Source: JBKHJZ01 sp046537875 (GTDB taxonomy: Bacteria; Actinomycetota; Acidimicrobiia; Acidimicrobiales; VFJN01). Taken from it: DNA of 44,711 bases. Where the stretch lies: the NCBI GenBank assembly GCA_046537875.1, contig JBKHJZ010000008.1:1-44711 (forward strand), read 5' to 3'. Made by a program: the position numbers and the translations under genes. Within the stretch, counting starts at the first letter, position 1, and each line of letters opens with the position of its first letter. A model generated the notes under the pieces. It did not search any database and was not told the DNA's origin. It worked only from the letters and a program-made list of their open reading frames with translations. This document shows positions 24,900-32,807 of the stretch, in pieces.

Positions 24900-25745
24900 G
24901 TGAAGTTCGGCATCCCCCTCAGCCGGGTCAACCCGGCGCACTTCGACGAGGTGGCCGTGGCCGCCGACGAGTGCGGCGTGGAGTCACTGTGGTTGGCCGA
25001 GCACCTGGTCCTGCCCCTGCGGATCGAGGGTCAGCTCGTTCCGGGCGAGGAGCACCCGCCCCTCTCGCCCCGGCTCCCCGTGTACGACGCCCCCGCGTAC
25101 CTCGCGTACCTGGCGGCCAGGACCCGCCGCATCCGGCTCGGCACGTTCGTGTACCTGCTCGGGTTGCGGCATCCGTTCGTCGGGGCGCGGGCCTTCGCCA
25201 CCCTCGACCGGGTGTCGGGCGGCCGGGCGCTCTGCGGCGTGGGCGCGGGCTGGCTGCGCACCGAGTGGGAGGCCGCCGGGCTGGACCCCCGCACCCGCGG
25301 CCGCCGCCTCGACGAGACGATCGCGGTGTGCCGGCGGCTGTGGTCGGAGCCGGTGGTCGAGCACCACGGTGAGCTGATCGACTTCGAACCGGTGGCGTTC
25401 GAGCCCAAGCCCGTGCAGGAGCCGCTCCCGGTGCTGGTGGGCGGCGAGTCGGACGCCGCGCTGCGGCGCGCCGCGCGCCTCGGCGACGGGTGGCTCGGCA
25501 TGGACCACTCAGCGGAGTCCGCAGCCGATCGGGTCGGCCGCCTGCGGCGGTTCGCGGCGGACGCGGGACGTGACCCCGACGCCGTCGAGGTCACCGTGAT
25601 CGGCGCCGTGGAGGGCGAGACCGACGTGGAGCGCTACGCGGCGGCGGGCGTCGACCGCCTGATCGTGGTGCCCTGGCGGCGCTCCCGCGAGGCGGTGGAC
25701 GGGCTGGTGGCCTTCGCCGAGCGCATCGGCCTGACGGGACGCTGA
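24900..25745 (+). CDS. LLM-class F420-dependent oxidoreductase
   Basis: A 281-residue luciferase-like (beta/alpha)8 barrel of the TIGR03619 type. MKFGIPLSRVNPAHFDEVA is the first strand and helix, ESLWLAEHLVLPL the second, and the family core LDRVSGGRALCGVGAGWLRTE is followed by RGRRLDETIAVCRRLW and PVLVGGESDAALRRAARLGDGW. It would transfer hydride between F420 and an unknown substrate. GTG at 24900 has only a weak GGAG-type ribosome-binding site. It is convergent with the VOC gene at 25767. It is one of four LLM genes in the window. Confidence 0.9.
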   Translation: MKFGIPLSRVNPAHFDEVAVAADECGVESLWLAEHLVLPLRIEGQLVPGEEHPPLSPRLPVYDAPAYLAYLAARTRRIRLGTFVYLLGLRHPFVGARAFATLDRVSGGRALCGVGAGWLRTEWEAAGLDPRTRGRRLDETIAVCRRLWSEPVVEHHGELIDFEPVAFEPKPVQEPLPVLVGGESDAALRRAARLGDGWLGMDHSAESAADRVGRLRRFAADAGRDPDAVEVTVIGAVEGETDVERYAAAGVDRLIVVPWRRSREAVDGLVAFAERIGLTGR

Positions 25746-25766
25746 GCGGCGGCTGAGCTGCGGCCG

Positions 25767-26525
25767 TCAGGCGGCCGGCTCGCGGCGGAGCACGCAGAGC
25801 TCGTTGCCCGCAGGATCGGCGAGCACCACCCACGGCTGCTCGCCCTGCCCGATGTCCGCCCGGGTGGCACCGAGGGAGAGCAGGCGCGCGACCTCGGCGG
25901 CCTGGTCGTCGCCGACGTCGGGGGCGACGTCGAGGTGGACCCGGTTCTTCACGACCTTCTCGTCGGCGACGCCGAGCAGGTCGAGGTAGGGGCCGGTGCC
26001 GCCGGGCGGGCCGAGCCGGACGTCACCGTCGTCGTCGACCAGCACGACGTCGTAGCCGGTGGCCGCGCGCCAGAACGGGGCGAGCCGCCCGGGATCGGGG
26101 ACGTCCAGGACGACGGCGGCGACCGCTCCCGTGCGGGCGTACGCCTCGTTCGGCGCGAGCACGCACAGCTCGTTGCCCTCGGGATCGGCCAGGACCACCC
26201 ACGTCGTGTCGCCCTGTCCGATGTCGACGTGGCGGGCGCCGGCCGCGAGCAGGCGATCGACGATCCGCTCCTGCTCGCCGGGCGAGGAGCTGGCGAGGTC
26301 GACGTGCACCCGGTTCTTCACGACCTTCGGATCGTCGCCCGCCCCGAACACCAGCGGCAGCCCGGGCTCGGCGGCCGCGCCGGACGCGTTCCCGGCGCGG
26401 GGCGCGACGACCACCTCGTCGGCCGCCTCGTAGGAGATCGGCCAGCCGGTGGCGACCGACCAGAAGCCGGCCAGCGCATCGGGATCGTGGGCGTCGAACA
26501 CGACGGAGTGCAGCCGTGTGGGCAT
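25767..26525 (-). CDS. Tandem VOC (glyoxalase-fold) protein
   Basis: A 252-residue protein made of two similar VOC domains. The halves share KVVKNRVHxDxA, GQGxxxWVVLADPxGNELCVL and PFWRAATGYDV/GFWSVATGWPI, showing an internal duplication. The subfamily resembles glyoxalase-like domain proteins (PF18029) common in actinobacteria, with no assigned substrate. ATG at 26523-26525 precedes the normal first strand (PTRLHSVVFDAHDP). It is divergent from the isochorismatase-fold gene at 26598. Confidence 0.88.
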   Translation of the reverse strand: MPTRLHSVVFDAHDPDALAGFWSVATGWPISYEAADEVVVAPRAGNASGAAAEPGLPLVFGAGDDPKVVKNRVHVDLASSSPGEQERIVDRLLAAGARHVDIGQGDTTWVVLADPEGNELCVLAPNEAYARTGAVAAVVLDVPDPGRLAPFWRAATGYDVVLVDDDGDVRLGPPGGTGPYLDLLGVADEKVVKNRVHLDVAPDVGDDQAAEVARLLSLGATRADIGQGEQPWVVLADPAGNELCVLRREPAA

Positions 26526-26582
26526 CGGGTGCGGACGGTACCGCACGGGCGTCGATCCCGGACCGACAGCGGGACCGTCGGA

Positions 26583-26588
26583 TAACGT
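26583..26588 (+). promoter_or_regulatory. -10 element TAACGT, leaderless type
   Basis: TAACGT lies 9 bases before the ATG at 26598. It sits in a 72-base divergent gap. Confidence 0.4.
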
Positions 26589-26597
26589 GCCGGACGC

Positions 26598-27215
26598 ATG
26601 GCTGTCGACCTCCCCGCACTGGTGGCGCCCTGGCGGGCCGCCGTCGTCACCTCCGAGATCCAGAACGGCGTGATCGGCGACCAGGCCGTCCTGCCCGTTC
26701 TGGCCAAGGCGGCGCGCACGGTGGTCCCCGCCATCGCCCGCCTGGTGCGGTCGGCCCGCGCCGCGAGCGTCGAGGTGGTGCACTGCACCTTCGAGCGACG
26801 GATCGACGGCAAGGGGGCGAACTCCAACGCCGCGCTGTTCCACGGCGCCGACCGCTCGCCGGTGCGGCTGCTGTCCGGGTCGCACGAGGCGCAGGTCGTC
26901 CCCGAGGTCGGGGTCGAGCCCACCGACCTGGTGCTGCCCCGGACGCACGGGCTCGGCCCGATGGCGGGCACCGGCCTCGACCCGGTGTTGCGGAACCTGG
27001 GCGTGTCGACGGTGATCGTGGTGGGCGTGTCGGTGAACGTCGCCATCCCCAACCTGGTGATGGATGCGGTGAACCGCGGCTACGACGTGGTGCTCCCACG
27101 CGACGCGGTGTGCGGGGTTCCGGCCGAGTACGCGGACGCCGTCATCGACAACACGCTGCGCCTCCTGGCCACCGTGACCACGGTCGACGACCTGGTCGAC
27201 ATCTGGAAGGACTGA
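26598..27215 (+). CDS. Isochorismatase-fold protein lacking the catalytic triad
   Basis: A 205-residue protein of the cysteine hydrolase/isochorismatase fold: AAVVTSEIQNGVIGD, LVRSARAASVEVVHCTF, LGVSTVIVVGVSVNVAIPNLVMDAVNRGYDVVLPRDAV read as strand/helix units. The family triad is Asp, Lys and Cys. Here the Asp position reads Glu (SEIQNG), the Lys region reads PRTHGLGP, and the Cys position in the SVNVAIPN segment reads Ala. Loss of all three argues for a changed chemistry or a non-catalytic role. It is followed by an LLM oxidoreductase 34 bases downstream, probably in the same transcript. Confidence 0.82.
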   Translation: MAVDLPALVAPWRAAVVTSEIQNGVIGDQAVLPVLAKAARTVVPAIARLVRSARAASVEVVHCTFERRIDGKGANSNAALFHGADRSPVRLLSGSHEAQVVPEVGVEPTDLVLPRTHGLGPMAGTGLDPVLRNLGVSTVIVVGVSVNVAIPNLVMDAVNRGYDVVLPRDAVCGVPAEYADAVIDNTLRLLATVTTVDDLVDIWKD

Positions 27216-27249
27216 CCGTGCGCCGCTGGCCGTGCGGGGGAGGCGCCCG

Positions 27250-28122
27250 GTGAGGTTCTGCCAGTCGCTGATGTACTCCCACGCGTCCGACTGGCTCGCC
27301 ATCGCCCGCTGCGCGGAATCGGTGGGCTTCGACGCGGTGGCGCTGTCGGACCATGTCGTTTATCCCGACAAGCTCGAGTCGAGCTACCCGTACAGCGATG
27401 ACGGCCGGCCGGTGTTCGGGCCCGTCACGCCGTGGCCCGACGTGTGGGTCACCACCGGCGCGCTGGCGGCGGTCACCGAGCGGCTGCGCTTCATCACCAA
27501 CGTGTACGTGCTTCCGGCTCGCAACCCGTTCGTGGTGGCCAAGGCGGTGGGTACCGCGGCGTTCCTCTCCGGCGACCGGGTGCAGCTCGGGGTGGGCGCC
27601 GGGTGGATGCGGGAGGAGTTCGACCACCTCGAGCAGTCATTCCGGCGCCGGGGCGCTCGCATGGAGGAGCAGATCGAGGTGCTGCGCACGCTCTGGCGCG
27701 GCGGGATGGTGGAGCACCACGGCGAGTTCTACGACTTCGACCGGGTCCAGATGGCGCCCGTGCCCGCGCGTCCGGTGCCGGTGCTGATCGGCGGGCAGTC
27801 CGACGTGGCGTTGCGCAGGGCGGCCCGGATCGGCGACGGGTGGATCGGCACGCAGTACCGGCTCGACGAGCTGCGCGGCTACGTCGAGCGCCTGCAGGCC
27901 TTCCGGCGCGAGGCGGGCACCGAGGGCCGGCCGTTCGAGATCGTGGCGGCCGTGAACGACAAGGTCCCCAGCCCGGAGGTCTGCGCCGAGCTCGAGGGGA
28001 TGGGGGTGACCATGCTCATCACCTCGGCCTGGTTGATGGCCGGGCGCTCGTGGGCGTCGCTCGACGAGAACGTGCGGGCCCTGGAGGACTTCGCCGCGAC
28101 CTACATCGCACCGCTGCGATGA
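27250..28122 (+). CDS. LLM-class F420-dependent oxidoreductase
   Basis: A 290-residue luciferase-like oxidoreductase (TIGR03619 type). Key segments are VGFDAVALSDHVVYP, LRFITNVYVLPARNPFVVAK, GDRVQLGVGAGWMREEF and PVLIGGQSDVALRRAARIGDGW. GTG at 27250 is chosen because GGGGGAGG lies 6 bases upstream. The stop overlaps an ATG (28119) that could extend the TetR gene, but the promoter evidence places the TetR start further down. It shares a likely operon with the isochorismatase-fold gene. Confidence 0.9.
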   Translation: MRFCQSLMYSHASDWLAIARCAESVGFDAVALSDHVVYPDKLESSYPYSDDGRPVFGPVTPWPDVWVTTGALAAVTERLRFITNVYVLPARNPFVVAKAVGTAAFLSGDRVQLGVGAGWMREEFDHLEQSFRRRGARMEEQIEVLRTLWRGGMVEHHGEFYDFDRVQMAPVPARPVPVLIGGQSDVALRRAARIGDGWIGTQYRLDELRGYVERLQAFRREAGTEGRPFEIVAAVNDKVPSPEVCAELEGMGVTMLITSAWLMAGRSWASLDENVRALEDFAATYIAPLR

Positions 28123-28159
28123 CTGACACCCGCGTCGGGGCCACGGGGTCGCGAGCCTC

Positions 28160-28189
28160 CCCTGACGGGCCGTCAGGTGTCGGTAGCCT
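28160..28189 (+). promoter_or_regulatory. Autoregulatory-type promoter with TGAC-N5-GTCA operator before the TetR gene
   Basis: CCTGAC-GGGCC-GTCAGG (28161-28177) is a perfect inverted repeat of the same family as the sites at 1002, 5804 and 12299. CTGACG (28162-28167) can act as -35, then 16 bases, TAGCCT (28184-28189) as -10, and 7 bases to the GTG at 28197. The operator covers the -35, as expected for a self-repressing TetR gene. Confidence 0.65.
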
Positions 28190-28196
28190 GTCGCCC

Positions 28197-28862
28197 GTGT
28201 CCGACCCGGCCGAGGCCCTCGACGAGCTGCGCGCGGCCGACGGCCGGGTGCCCGGGCGCCGGGGACGGGCCACCCGGCGGCGCCTCCTCGACTGCACCGC
28301 CGAGATGCTGCGGACCACGTCGTACCGCTCGCTCAAGGTGATCGACATCGCCCGCGAGGCCGGCACGTCGCCCGCCACCTTCTACCAGTACTTCGCCGAC
28401 GTCGAGGCCGCGATCCTGGTGCTGGCCGACGAGATGGCCATCGACGGCCAGCGCCTGGTTCGGATCGTCGCCGAGGGTCGCTGGAAGGGCAAGGCCGGGT
28501 ACCGGACCGCGCTCGGCCTCACCGACGCGTTCTTCGAGTTCTGGGACCAGCACCGGCCGGTGCTGCGCGTCGTCGACCTCGGCACCAACGAGGGCGACCG
28601 GCGGTTCCGCACCATCCGCGTGCGGTTCCTCAACGCGGTGACCACCGAGCTGGCCGGGGTGATCGGCGGGTTCCAGTCGGAGGGCCGCAACCTCGGAGTC
28701 GAGCCGATGGCACAGGCCGGCGTGCTGGTGACGATGCTGGCGAACGTCGCGGCGCACCGCTCGGGGTTCGTCCACTGGGGCATGAAGCTCGACGACGTGC
28801 GGATCTCGGTGGCCCGCCAGGTCTTCTGGGGCGCCACCGGCCAGAAGCCGCCGTCGTCCTGA
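28197..28862 (+). CDS. TetR-family transcriptional regulator
   Basis: A 221-residue TetR regulator. The helix-turn-helix is RRRLLDCTAEMLRTTSYRSL then IDIAREAGTSPATFYQYFAD (about residues 25-75). The C-terminal ligand-binding part is helical and unlike any member I can name. GTG at 28197 is chosen because a leaderless TAGCCT lies 7 bases upstream and because the alternative ATG at 28119 would place the operator inside the coding sequence. The operator in front of it matches those before three acyl-CoA gene sets, so I infer that it represses itself and those genes and is released by an acyl-CoA ligand. Confidence 0.9.
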   Translation: MSDPAEALDELRAADGRVPGRRGRATRRRLLDCTAEMLRTTSYRSLKVIDIAREAGTSPATFYQYFADVEAAILVLADEMAIDGQRLVRIVAEGRWKGKAGYRTALGLTDAFFEFWDQHRPVLRVVDLGTNEGDRRFRTIRVRFLNAVTTELAGVIGGFQSEGRNLGVEPMAQAGVLVTMLANVAAHRSGFVHWGMKLDDVRISVARQVFWGATGQKPPSS

Positions 28863-28881
28863 CGGGAGGTCCGCGGGCGGC

Positions 28882-30540
28882 ATGACCGCCCGCATAGGGT
28901 CGGTGACCGTGGGGACGGCAGGCAGCGGGTTGACCCGGCGGAGCTTCCTCGGCGCAGCGATCGGCGCCGTCGTCGCCGCGTGCAGCCGGGGTGACGACGG
29001 CCGTGACGGCGGGGCCGGTGATTCACCCGCCACCGTGCCGCGGCCGGCCGCGCCGCGGCTCGCCTCGAACCCGTTCTCGCTGGGCGTGGCCTCGGGCGAC
29101 CCCCTGCCGGGCGGCGTGGTCCTGTGGACGCGGCTGGTGCCCGATCCCCTGGCGCCGGACGGCGGGATGCCGGACGAGCCGGTCGACGTCCGGTGGATGC
29201 TGGCCACCGACGATCGGATGGCGAACGTGGTGGCGAGCGGTATCACGACCGCGTCTCCCCGGCACGCCCACAGCCTTCACGTGGAGGTCGACGGGCTCGA
29301 CCCCGACACGACCTACCACTACCGCTTCGACCTCGGCGAGCACGCCAGCCCCACCGGTCGCACCCGAACCGCGCCGGAGCCCGGGTCCGGGGTCCGGTCG
29401 CTGCGGCTGGCGGTGGCGAGCTGCCAGGCGTACCAGTCCGGCTACTTCGGCGCCTACCGGCACCTCGCCGGCGAGGACGTGGACGCGGTGTGCTTCGTGG
29501 GCGACTACATCTACGAGCTGGAGGCGTCCACGGATGCGCGCACCCACGGGCTGGACCCGCCGACCGACCTGACCGGGTTCCGGGCTTTGTACGGCGTCTA
29601 CAAGTCGGATCCCGACCTCCGGGCCGCCCACGCCGCGCACCCCTGGATCGTCACCTGGGACGACCACGAGGTCGAGGACAACTACGCCGGCCTGGAGCCT
29701 GGGGCGATCGGGACGGCGAGGGGCCTCGACCCGGCCACGTTCCCCGCCCGCCGGGCCGCCGCCTATCAGGCGTTCTGGGAGCACCTGCCCCTGCGAGGGG
29801 GGCCACCCGGGGACGACGGCTCCCTCCGCATCCACCGCGAGCTCCGCTACGGCGAGCTCGTCACGCTCGCCGTGCTCGACGGTCGCCAGTACCGCTCGCC
29901 GATCATCGTCGGCGAGGGGGCGGGCCACCTCCCGCGCATCGCCGGTGGAGGGCCCCTGCTGCCCGACACGTTCGACGAGAGCCGCACCATGCTCGGCGAG
30001 GAGCAGGAGCGCTGGCTCCACGACCTGCTCCGCTCGTCCACCACCACCTGGAACGTCCTCGTGCACCAGACGGTGATGGGCGAGGTGGACCGGGCGCCGT
30101 CCGACCCCGCCCGGGGCATCAGCATGGATTCCTGGGACGGCTACGTGGCCGCCCGGGAGCGCCTGCTCGGCTTCGTGCGCGACGAGGGCGTCGGGAACCT
30201 GGTGGCGCTGGGTGGGGACATCCACGCCAGCGCGGTGCTCGACCTCTACGACACGTACCGGGGCGACGATCGCTCTCTGGTGGGCACCGAGGTGATCGCG
30301 CCGTCGATCAGCGCCGTCGAGCTGCTCCCGGCGGGCTTCCGCGAGGGCACCCGCTCGAACCCGCACATCCAGCTCTACGACCCCGATCGGCGGGGCTACC
30401 TGCTCGTGGAGATCCGTCCCGACGAGATGCGCGCGGACTTCCGCCTCCTCAGCGACGCGGTCGATCCCGATGCCACGATCGAGACGGCGTCGAGCTGGGT
30501 GATCCGCTCGGGGACCCCGGGGGCGGCCCGGGTCGGCTGA
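28882..30540 (+). CDS. PhoD-like alkaline phosphatase/phosphodiesterase, Tat-exported
   Basis: A 552-residue PhoD-family metallophosphoesterase. The N-terminus has a Tat motif and lipobox (LTRRSFLGAAIGAVVAAC), predicting export as a lipoprotein. An Fn3-like PhoD N-domain follows (FSLGVASGDPLPGGVVLWTR), then the catalytic core: LRLAVASCQAYQSGYFGAY, CFVGDYIYE, VTWDDHEVEDNY and VALGGDIHASAV, with the expected Asp, Asn and His metal ligands. It would release phosphate from diesters outside the cell. ATG at 28882 has GGGAGG upstream; GTG at 28909 with TAGGGT at 28895-28900 is an alternative start that still keeps the signal peptide. Confidence 0.92.
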   Translation: MTARIGSVTVGTAGSGLTRRSFLGAAIGAVVAACSRGDDGRDGGAGDSPATVPRPAAPRLASNPFSLGVASGDPLPGGVVLWTRLVPDPLAPDGGMPDEPVDVRWMLATDDRMANVVASGITTASPRHAHSLHVEVDGLDPDTTYHYRFDLGEHASPTGRTRTAPEPGSGVRSLRLAVASCQAYQSGYFGAYRHLAGEDVDAVCFVGDYIYELEASTDARTHGLDPPTDLTGFRALYGVYKSDPDLRAAHAAHPWIVTWDDHEVEDNYAGLEPGAIGTARGLDPATFPARRAAAYQAFWEHLPLRGGPPGDDGSLRIHRELRYGELVTLAVLDGRQYRSPIIVGEGAGHLPRIAGGGPLLPDTFDESRTMLGEEQERWLHDLLRSSTTTWNVLVHQTVMGEVDRAPSDPARGISMDSWDGYVAARERLLGFVRDEGVGNLVALGGDIHASAVLDLYDTYRGDDRSLVGTEVIAPSISAVELLPAGFREGTRSNPHIQLYDPDRRGYLLVEIRPDEMRADFRLLSDAVDPDATIETASSWVIRSGTPGAARVG

Positions 30541-30559
30541 CCGGGTTGCGCCCCGGTCA
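30538..30559 (+). terminator. Hairpin at the end of the PhoD gene
   Basis: TGACCGGG-TTGCGC-CCCGGTCA forms an 8-bp stem with a 6-base loop, starting inside the stop codon. No T-run follows, so it would be a GC-rich, actinobacterial-type terminator. Confidence 0.4.
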
Positions 30560-30657
30560 CGGTCGTCGGCTTCTGCCCGTCCGAGCGGTCCCGGTGACTT
30601 CGGCGTTTGTGGGAGTGCCCGACGGTGTGCCAGATTCCCCGAAAGTGCCGGGCCAGG

Positions 30658-30669
30658 GGGACATGTCCC
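30658..30669. promoter_or_regulatory. Palindrome GGGACATGTCCC before an LLM gene
   Basis: A 12-bp perfect palindrome lies 13 bases before the GTG at 30683, directly upstream of the ribosome-binding site AGGAGG. It may be an operator; no known regulator motif is recognised. Confidence 0.35.
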
Positions 30670-30682
30670 AGGAGGGCGAGAC

Positions 30683-31627
30683 GTGGTGTGGATCGTGCCC
30701 GAGGGGGAGCTCGCCTTCGGCATCCAGCTGCCGGTCCAGGCGCAGTCCCGTCGCTTCGCCGAGCCGTGGGAGGCCGGGGCCGGCCTCGACGAGCTGGTCG
30801 CGGTGGCCCGCGCCGCCGAGCACGCCGGGTTCGCGTACGTCGCGGTGTGCGATCACATCGCGATCCCGGCTGCCGACGCCACCGCGATGACGACCACCTG
30901 GTGGGACTGCGTGGGCACGCTGTCGTACCTGGCGGCCGTCACCCACCGCATCGGGCTGCTCAGCCACGTCTACGTGCTCCCGTACCGCCACCCGCTGCAG
31001 GCGGCCAAGCAGTGGATGACGCTCGACGCCCTGTCCGGGGGCCGGGCGATCATGGGTGTGGGCGCCGGCCACGTCGAGGGCGAGTTCGCGGCCCTCGACG
31101 TGGAGTTCTCGCGCCGGGGCAGGATACTCGACGAGGCCATCGACGCCGTGCGGGCGGCGTTCGCCGCCGAGTACACGTCGCACGAGGGCTCGCGATGGTC
31201 GTACCCCGACATGGGCCTCGCCCCGCGGCCCGTCCAGCGGACGCTGCCCATCTGGGTGGGAGGGTCGTCGCCTGCCGCCATCCGCCGCGCCGCCGAGCGG
31301 GGCGACGGCTGGCTGCCGCAGGGCCCGCCCGAGGGCGGGATGTCGGCGGCCATCGCCCGCATCCGGGAGCTCCGCGAGGGCGCCGGGCGGTCCGGCGAGC
31401 CGTTCGTGCTCGGCTCGCTGTCGGGTCCCCTGTACGTCGGCGAGCCCACCTGGGACGTCGGTCGAGCGGTGTCCGGATCGCCCGAGCAGATCGCCGGCTT
31501 CCTCCGTGTGATCGCCGAGCTGGGGGTCGGGCAGATCCAGGTGGCGTTCCGGAGTCGCGACGTGCACGAGCTGACCGACCAGGTCCGTGCCTTCGGCGCC
31601 GAGGTGGTGCCGCTCATGCGAGCCTGA
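30683..31627 (+). CDS. LLM-class F420-dependent oxidoreductase
   Basis: A 314-residue luciferase-like oxidoreductase. It shows AFGIQLPVQAQSRRFAEPWE, HAGFAYVAVCDHIAIP, IGLLSHVYVLPYRHPLQAAK, LSGGRAIMGVGAGHVEGEFAAL and PIWVGGSSPAAIRRAAERGDGW, the usual barrel landmarks. GTG at 30683 follows AGGAGG at about 8 bases. The EthD-like gene starts 28 bases downstream with its own ribosome-binding site, so the two are probably one operon. Confidence 0.9.
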   Translation: MVWIVPEGELAFGIQLPVQAQSRRFAEPWEAGAGLDELVAVARAAEHAGFAYVAVCDHIAIPAADATAMTTTWWDCVGTLSYLAAVTHRIGLLSHVYVLPYRHPLQAAKQWMTLDALSGGRAIMGVGAGHVEGEFAALDVEFSRRGRILDEAIDAVRAAFAAEYTSHEGSRWSYPDMGLAPRPVQRTLPIWVGGSSPAAIRRAAERGDGWLPQGPPEGGMSAAIARIRELREGAGRSGEPFVLGSLSGPLYVGEPTWDVGRAVSGSPEQIAGFLRVIAELGVGQIQVAFRSRDVHELTDQVRAFGAEVVPLMRA

Positions 31628-31655
31628 ACCCCACCACGCCTCCCGGGAGGTGCAC

Positions 31656-32030
31656 ATGATCCGTCTCACCGCCATGCTCCGCCGGAACCCGGCGCTGTCC
31701 GCCGCCGAGTTCCACGCGCACTGGTGCGACGTGCACGGGCCGCTGGTCCGGTCGGTGCCGGGCGTCGATCGCTGGGTGGCGCGCTACGAGCAGCATCCCC
31801 GGGTGGCGGACCGGGCCGGATCGTGGACCGGGAGCGAGGGCTTCGACGGCGTGGCCGTCCAGTGGTTCGGCAGCCTCGACCGGGTGGAGGCGATGATCCG
31901 CGACCCCGGATACCGGCGCATCGTCGGCCCGGACGAGCGCCACCTGCTCGACCTCGAGCGCAGCGTCTACCTGCTCACCGACGAGCCCCGGGTGATCATC
32001 GGCGGGAGCAGCTCCGACAGGTCGCCATAG
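31656..32030 (+). CDS. EthD-domain protein
   Basis: A 124-residue EthD-type protein with a dimeric ferredoxin-like fold. The family motif is LSAAEFHAHWCDVHGPLV, with a trailing RWVARYEQHP. EthD proteins accompany oxygenases and catabolic enzymes; their exact role is not settled. ATG at 31656 has GGGAGG upstream. Its place after an LLM oxidoreductase and near a second EthD-like protein (32808) and an amidohydrolase suggests a shared pathway. Confidence 0.87.
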   Translation: MIRLTAMLRRNPALSAAEFHAHWCDVHGPLVRSVPGVDRWVARYEQHPRVADRAGSWTGSEGFDGVAVQWFGSLDRVEAMIRDPGYRRIVGPDERHLLDLERSVYLLTDEPRVIIGGSSSDRSP

Positions 32031-32079
32031 CGCGGGCCGGCACCGTCGACGGGCCGGGTCCGGTGTCACACGGCACCGG

Positions 32080-32085
32080 TAGCTT
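32080..32085 (+). promoter_or_regulatory. -10 element TAGCTT, leaderless type
   Basis: TAGCTT lies 7 bases before the ATG at 32093. A CCGGTG/CACCGG inverted repeat lies just upstream of it. Confidence 0.45.
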
Positions 32086-32092
32086 GCCGGGC

Positions 32093-32806
32093 ATGACCGA
32101 CGCCCAGCCCAGCGCCGCCGCACCGTCACCGTCGCCGCCGACCGCCGCGGCCGTACCTGCCGGCGCAACGCCGCCCGAACGACCCGCCGGCCGCCCGGCG
32201 GGCGACGGCCTGCTCGTCGGTGACGACGGTCGGGTGCGCTGCGGCTGGTGCGGCACCGACCCCGACTACGTCGCCTACCACGACCACGAGTGGGGCCGCC
32301 CCCTGCGCGACGAGCGGGCGCTCTTCGAGCTGATGTGCCTGGAGGCGTTCCAGTCGGGGCTGTCGTGGCTGCTGATCCTGCGCAAGCGGCCGGGCTTCCG
32401 CGCCGCGTTCGCGGGGTTCGACCCGGCGGAGGTGGCCGGCTTCGGCGAGGCCGACGTGGAGCGGCTGCTGGCCGACGGCCGCATCGTGCGCAACCGGGCG
32501 AAGGTCGAGGCCACCATCGCCAACGCACGCGCCATGGTGGCGCTGCACGACGAGGGCGGGTCGCTCGTCGACCTCGTGTTCTCCCACGCGCCGGAGCCCG
32601 GCGAGCGGCCGGCCGCCCGGGCCACCACGCTGGGCGACCTGCCCAGCGCCACCCCGTCGTCGAAGCGGCTCGCCACGGCGCTGCGCAGCCGTGGGTTCCG
32701 CTTCGTCGGGCCGGTGGTGGCGTACTCGCTCATGCAGGCGGCCGGGGTGGTCGACGACCACCTCGCCGGGTGCTGGGTGGCCGGCGAGCTCGCCGCCGCC
32801 GGCTGA
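32093..32806 (+). CDS. tag: DNA-3-methyladenine glycosylase I
   Basis: A 237-residue Tag enzyme that removes 3-methyladenine from DNA. The zinc site is visible: Cys50 in RCGWCG, His in YHDHEWGRP, and His and Cys in DDHLAGCW. Other hallmarks are LFELMCLEAFQSGLSWLLIL with the catalytic Glu, and GFRFVGPVVAYSLMQAAGVVDDH at the end. A 47-residue Ala/Pro-rich N-terminal extension precedes the domain compared with E. coli Tag. ATG at 32093 is set by the leaderless TAGCTT. With the Ada/AlkA-like gene at 15189 it is the second alkylation-repair gene in the window. Confidence 0.95.
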   Translation: MTDAQPSAAAPSPSPPTAAAVPAGATPPERPAGRPAGDGLLVGDDGRVRCGWCGTDPDYVAYHDHEWGRPLRDERALFELMCLEAFQSGLSWLLILRKRPGFRAAFAGFDPAEVAGFGEADVERLLADGRIVRNRAKVEATIANARAMVALHDEGGSLVDLVFSHAPEPGERPAARATTLGDLPSATPSSKRLATALRSRGFRFVGPVVAYSLMQAAGVVDDHLAGCWVAGELAAAG

Positions 32807-32807
32807 G

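Noticed and set aside
28119..28196. Extending the TetR gene to the ATG at 28119
   Set aside because: The extension is low-complexity and would put the operator and -10 inside the coding sequence; GTG at 28197 fits the promoter.
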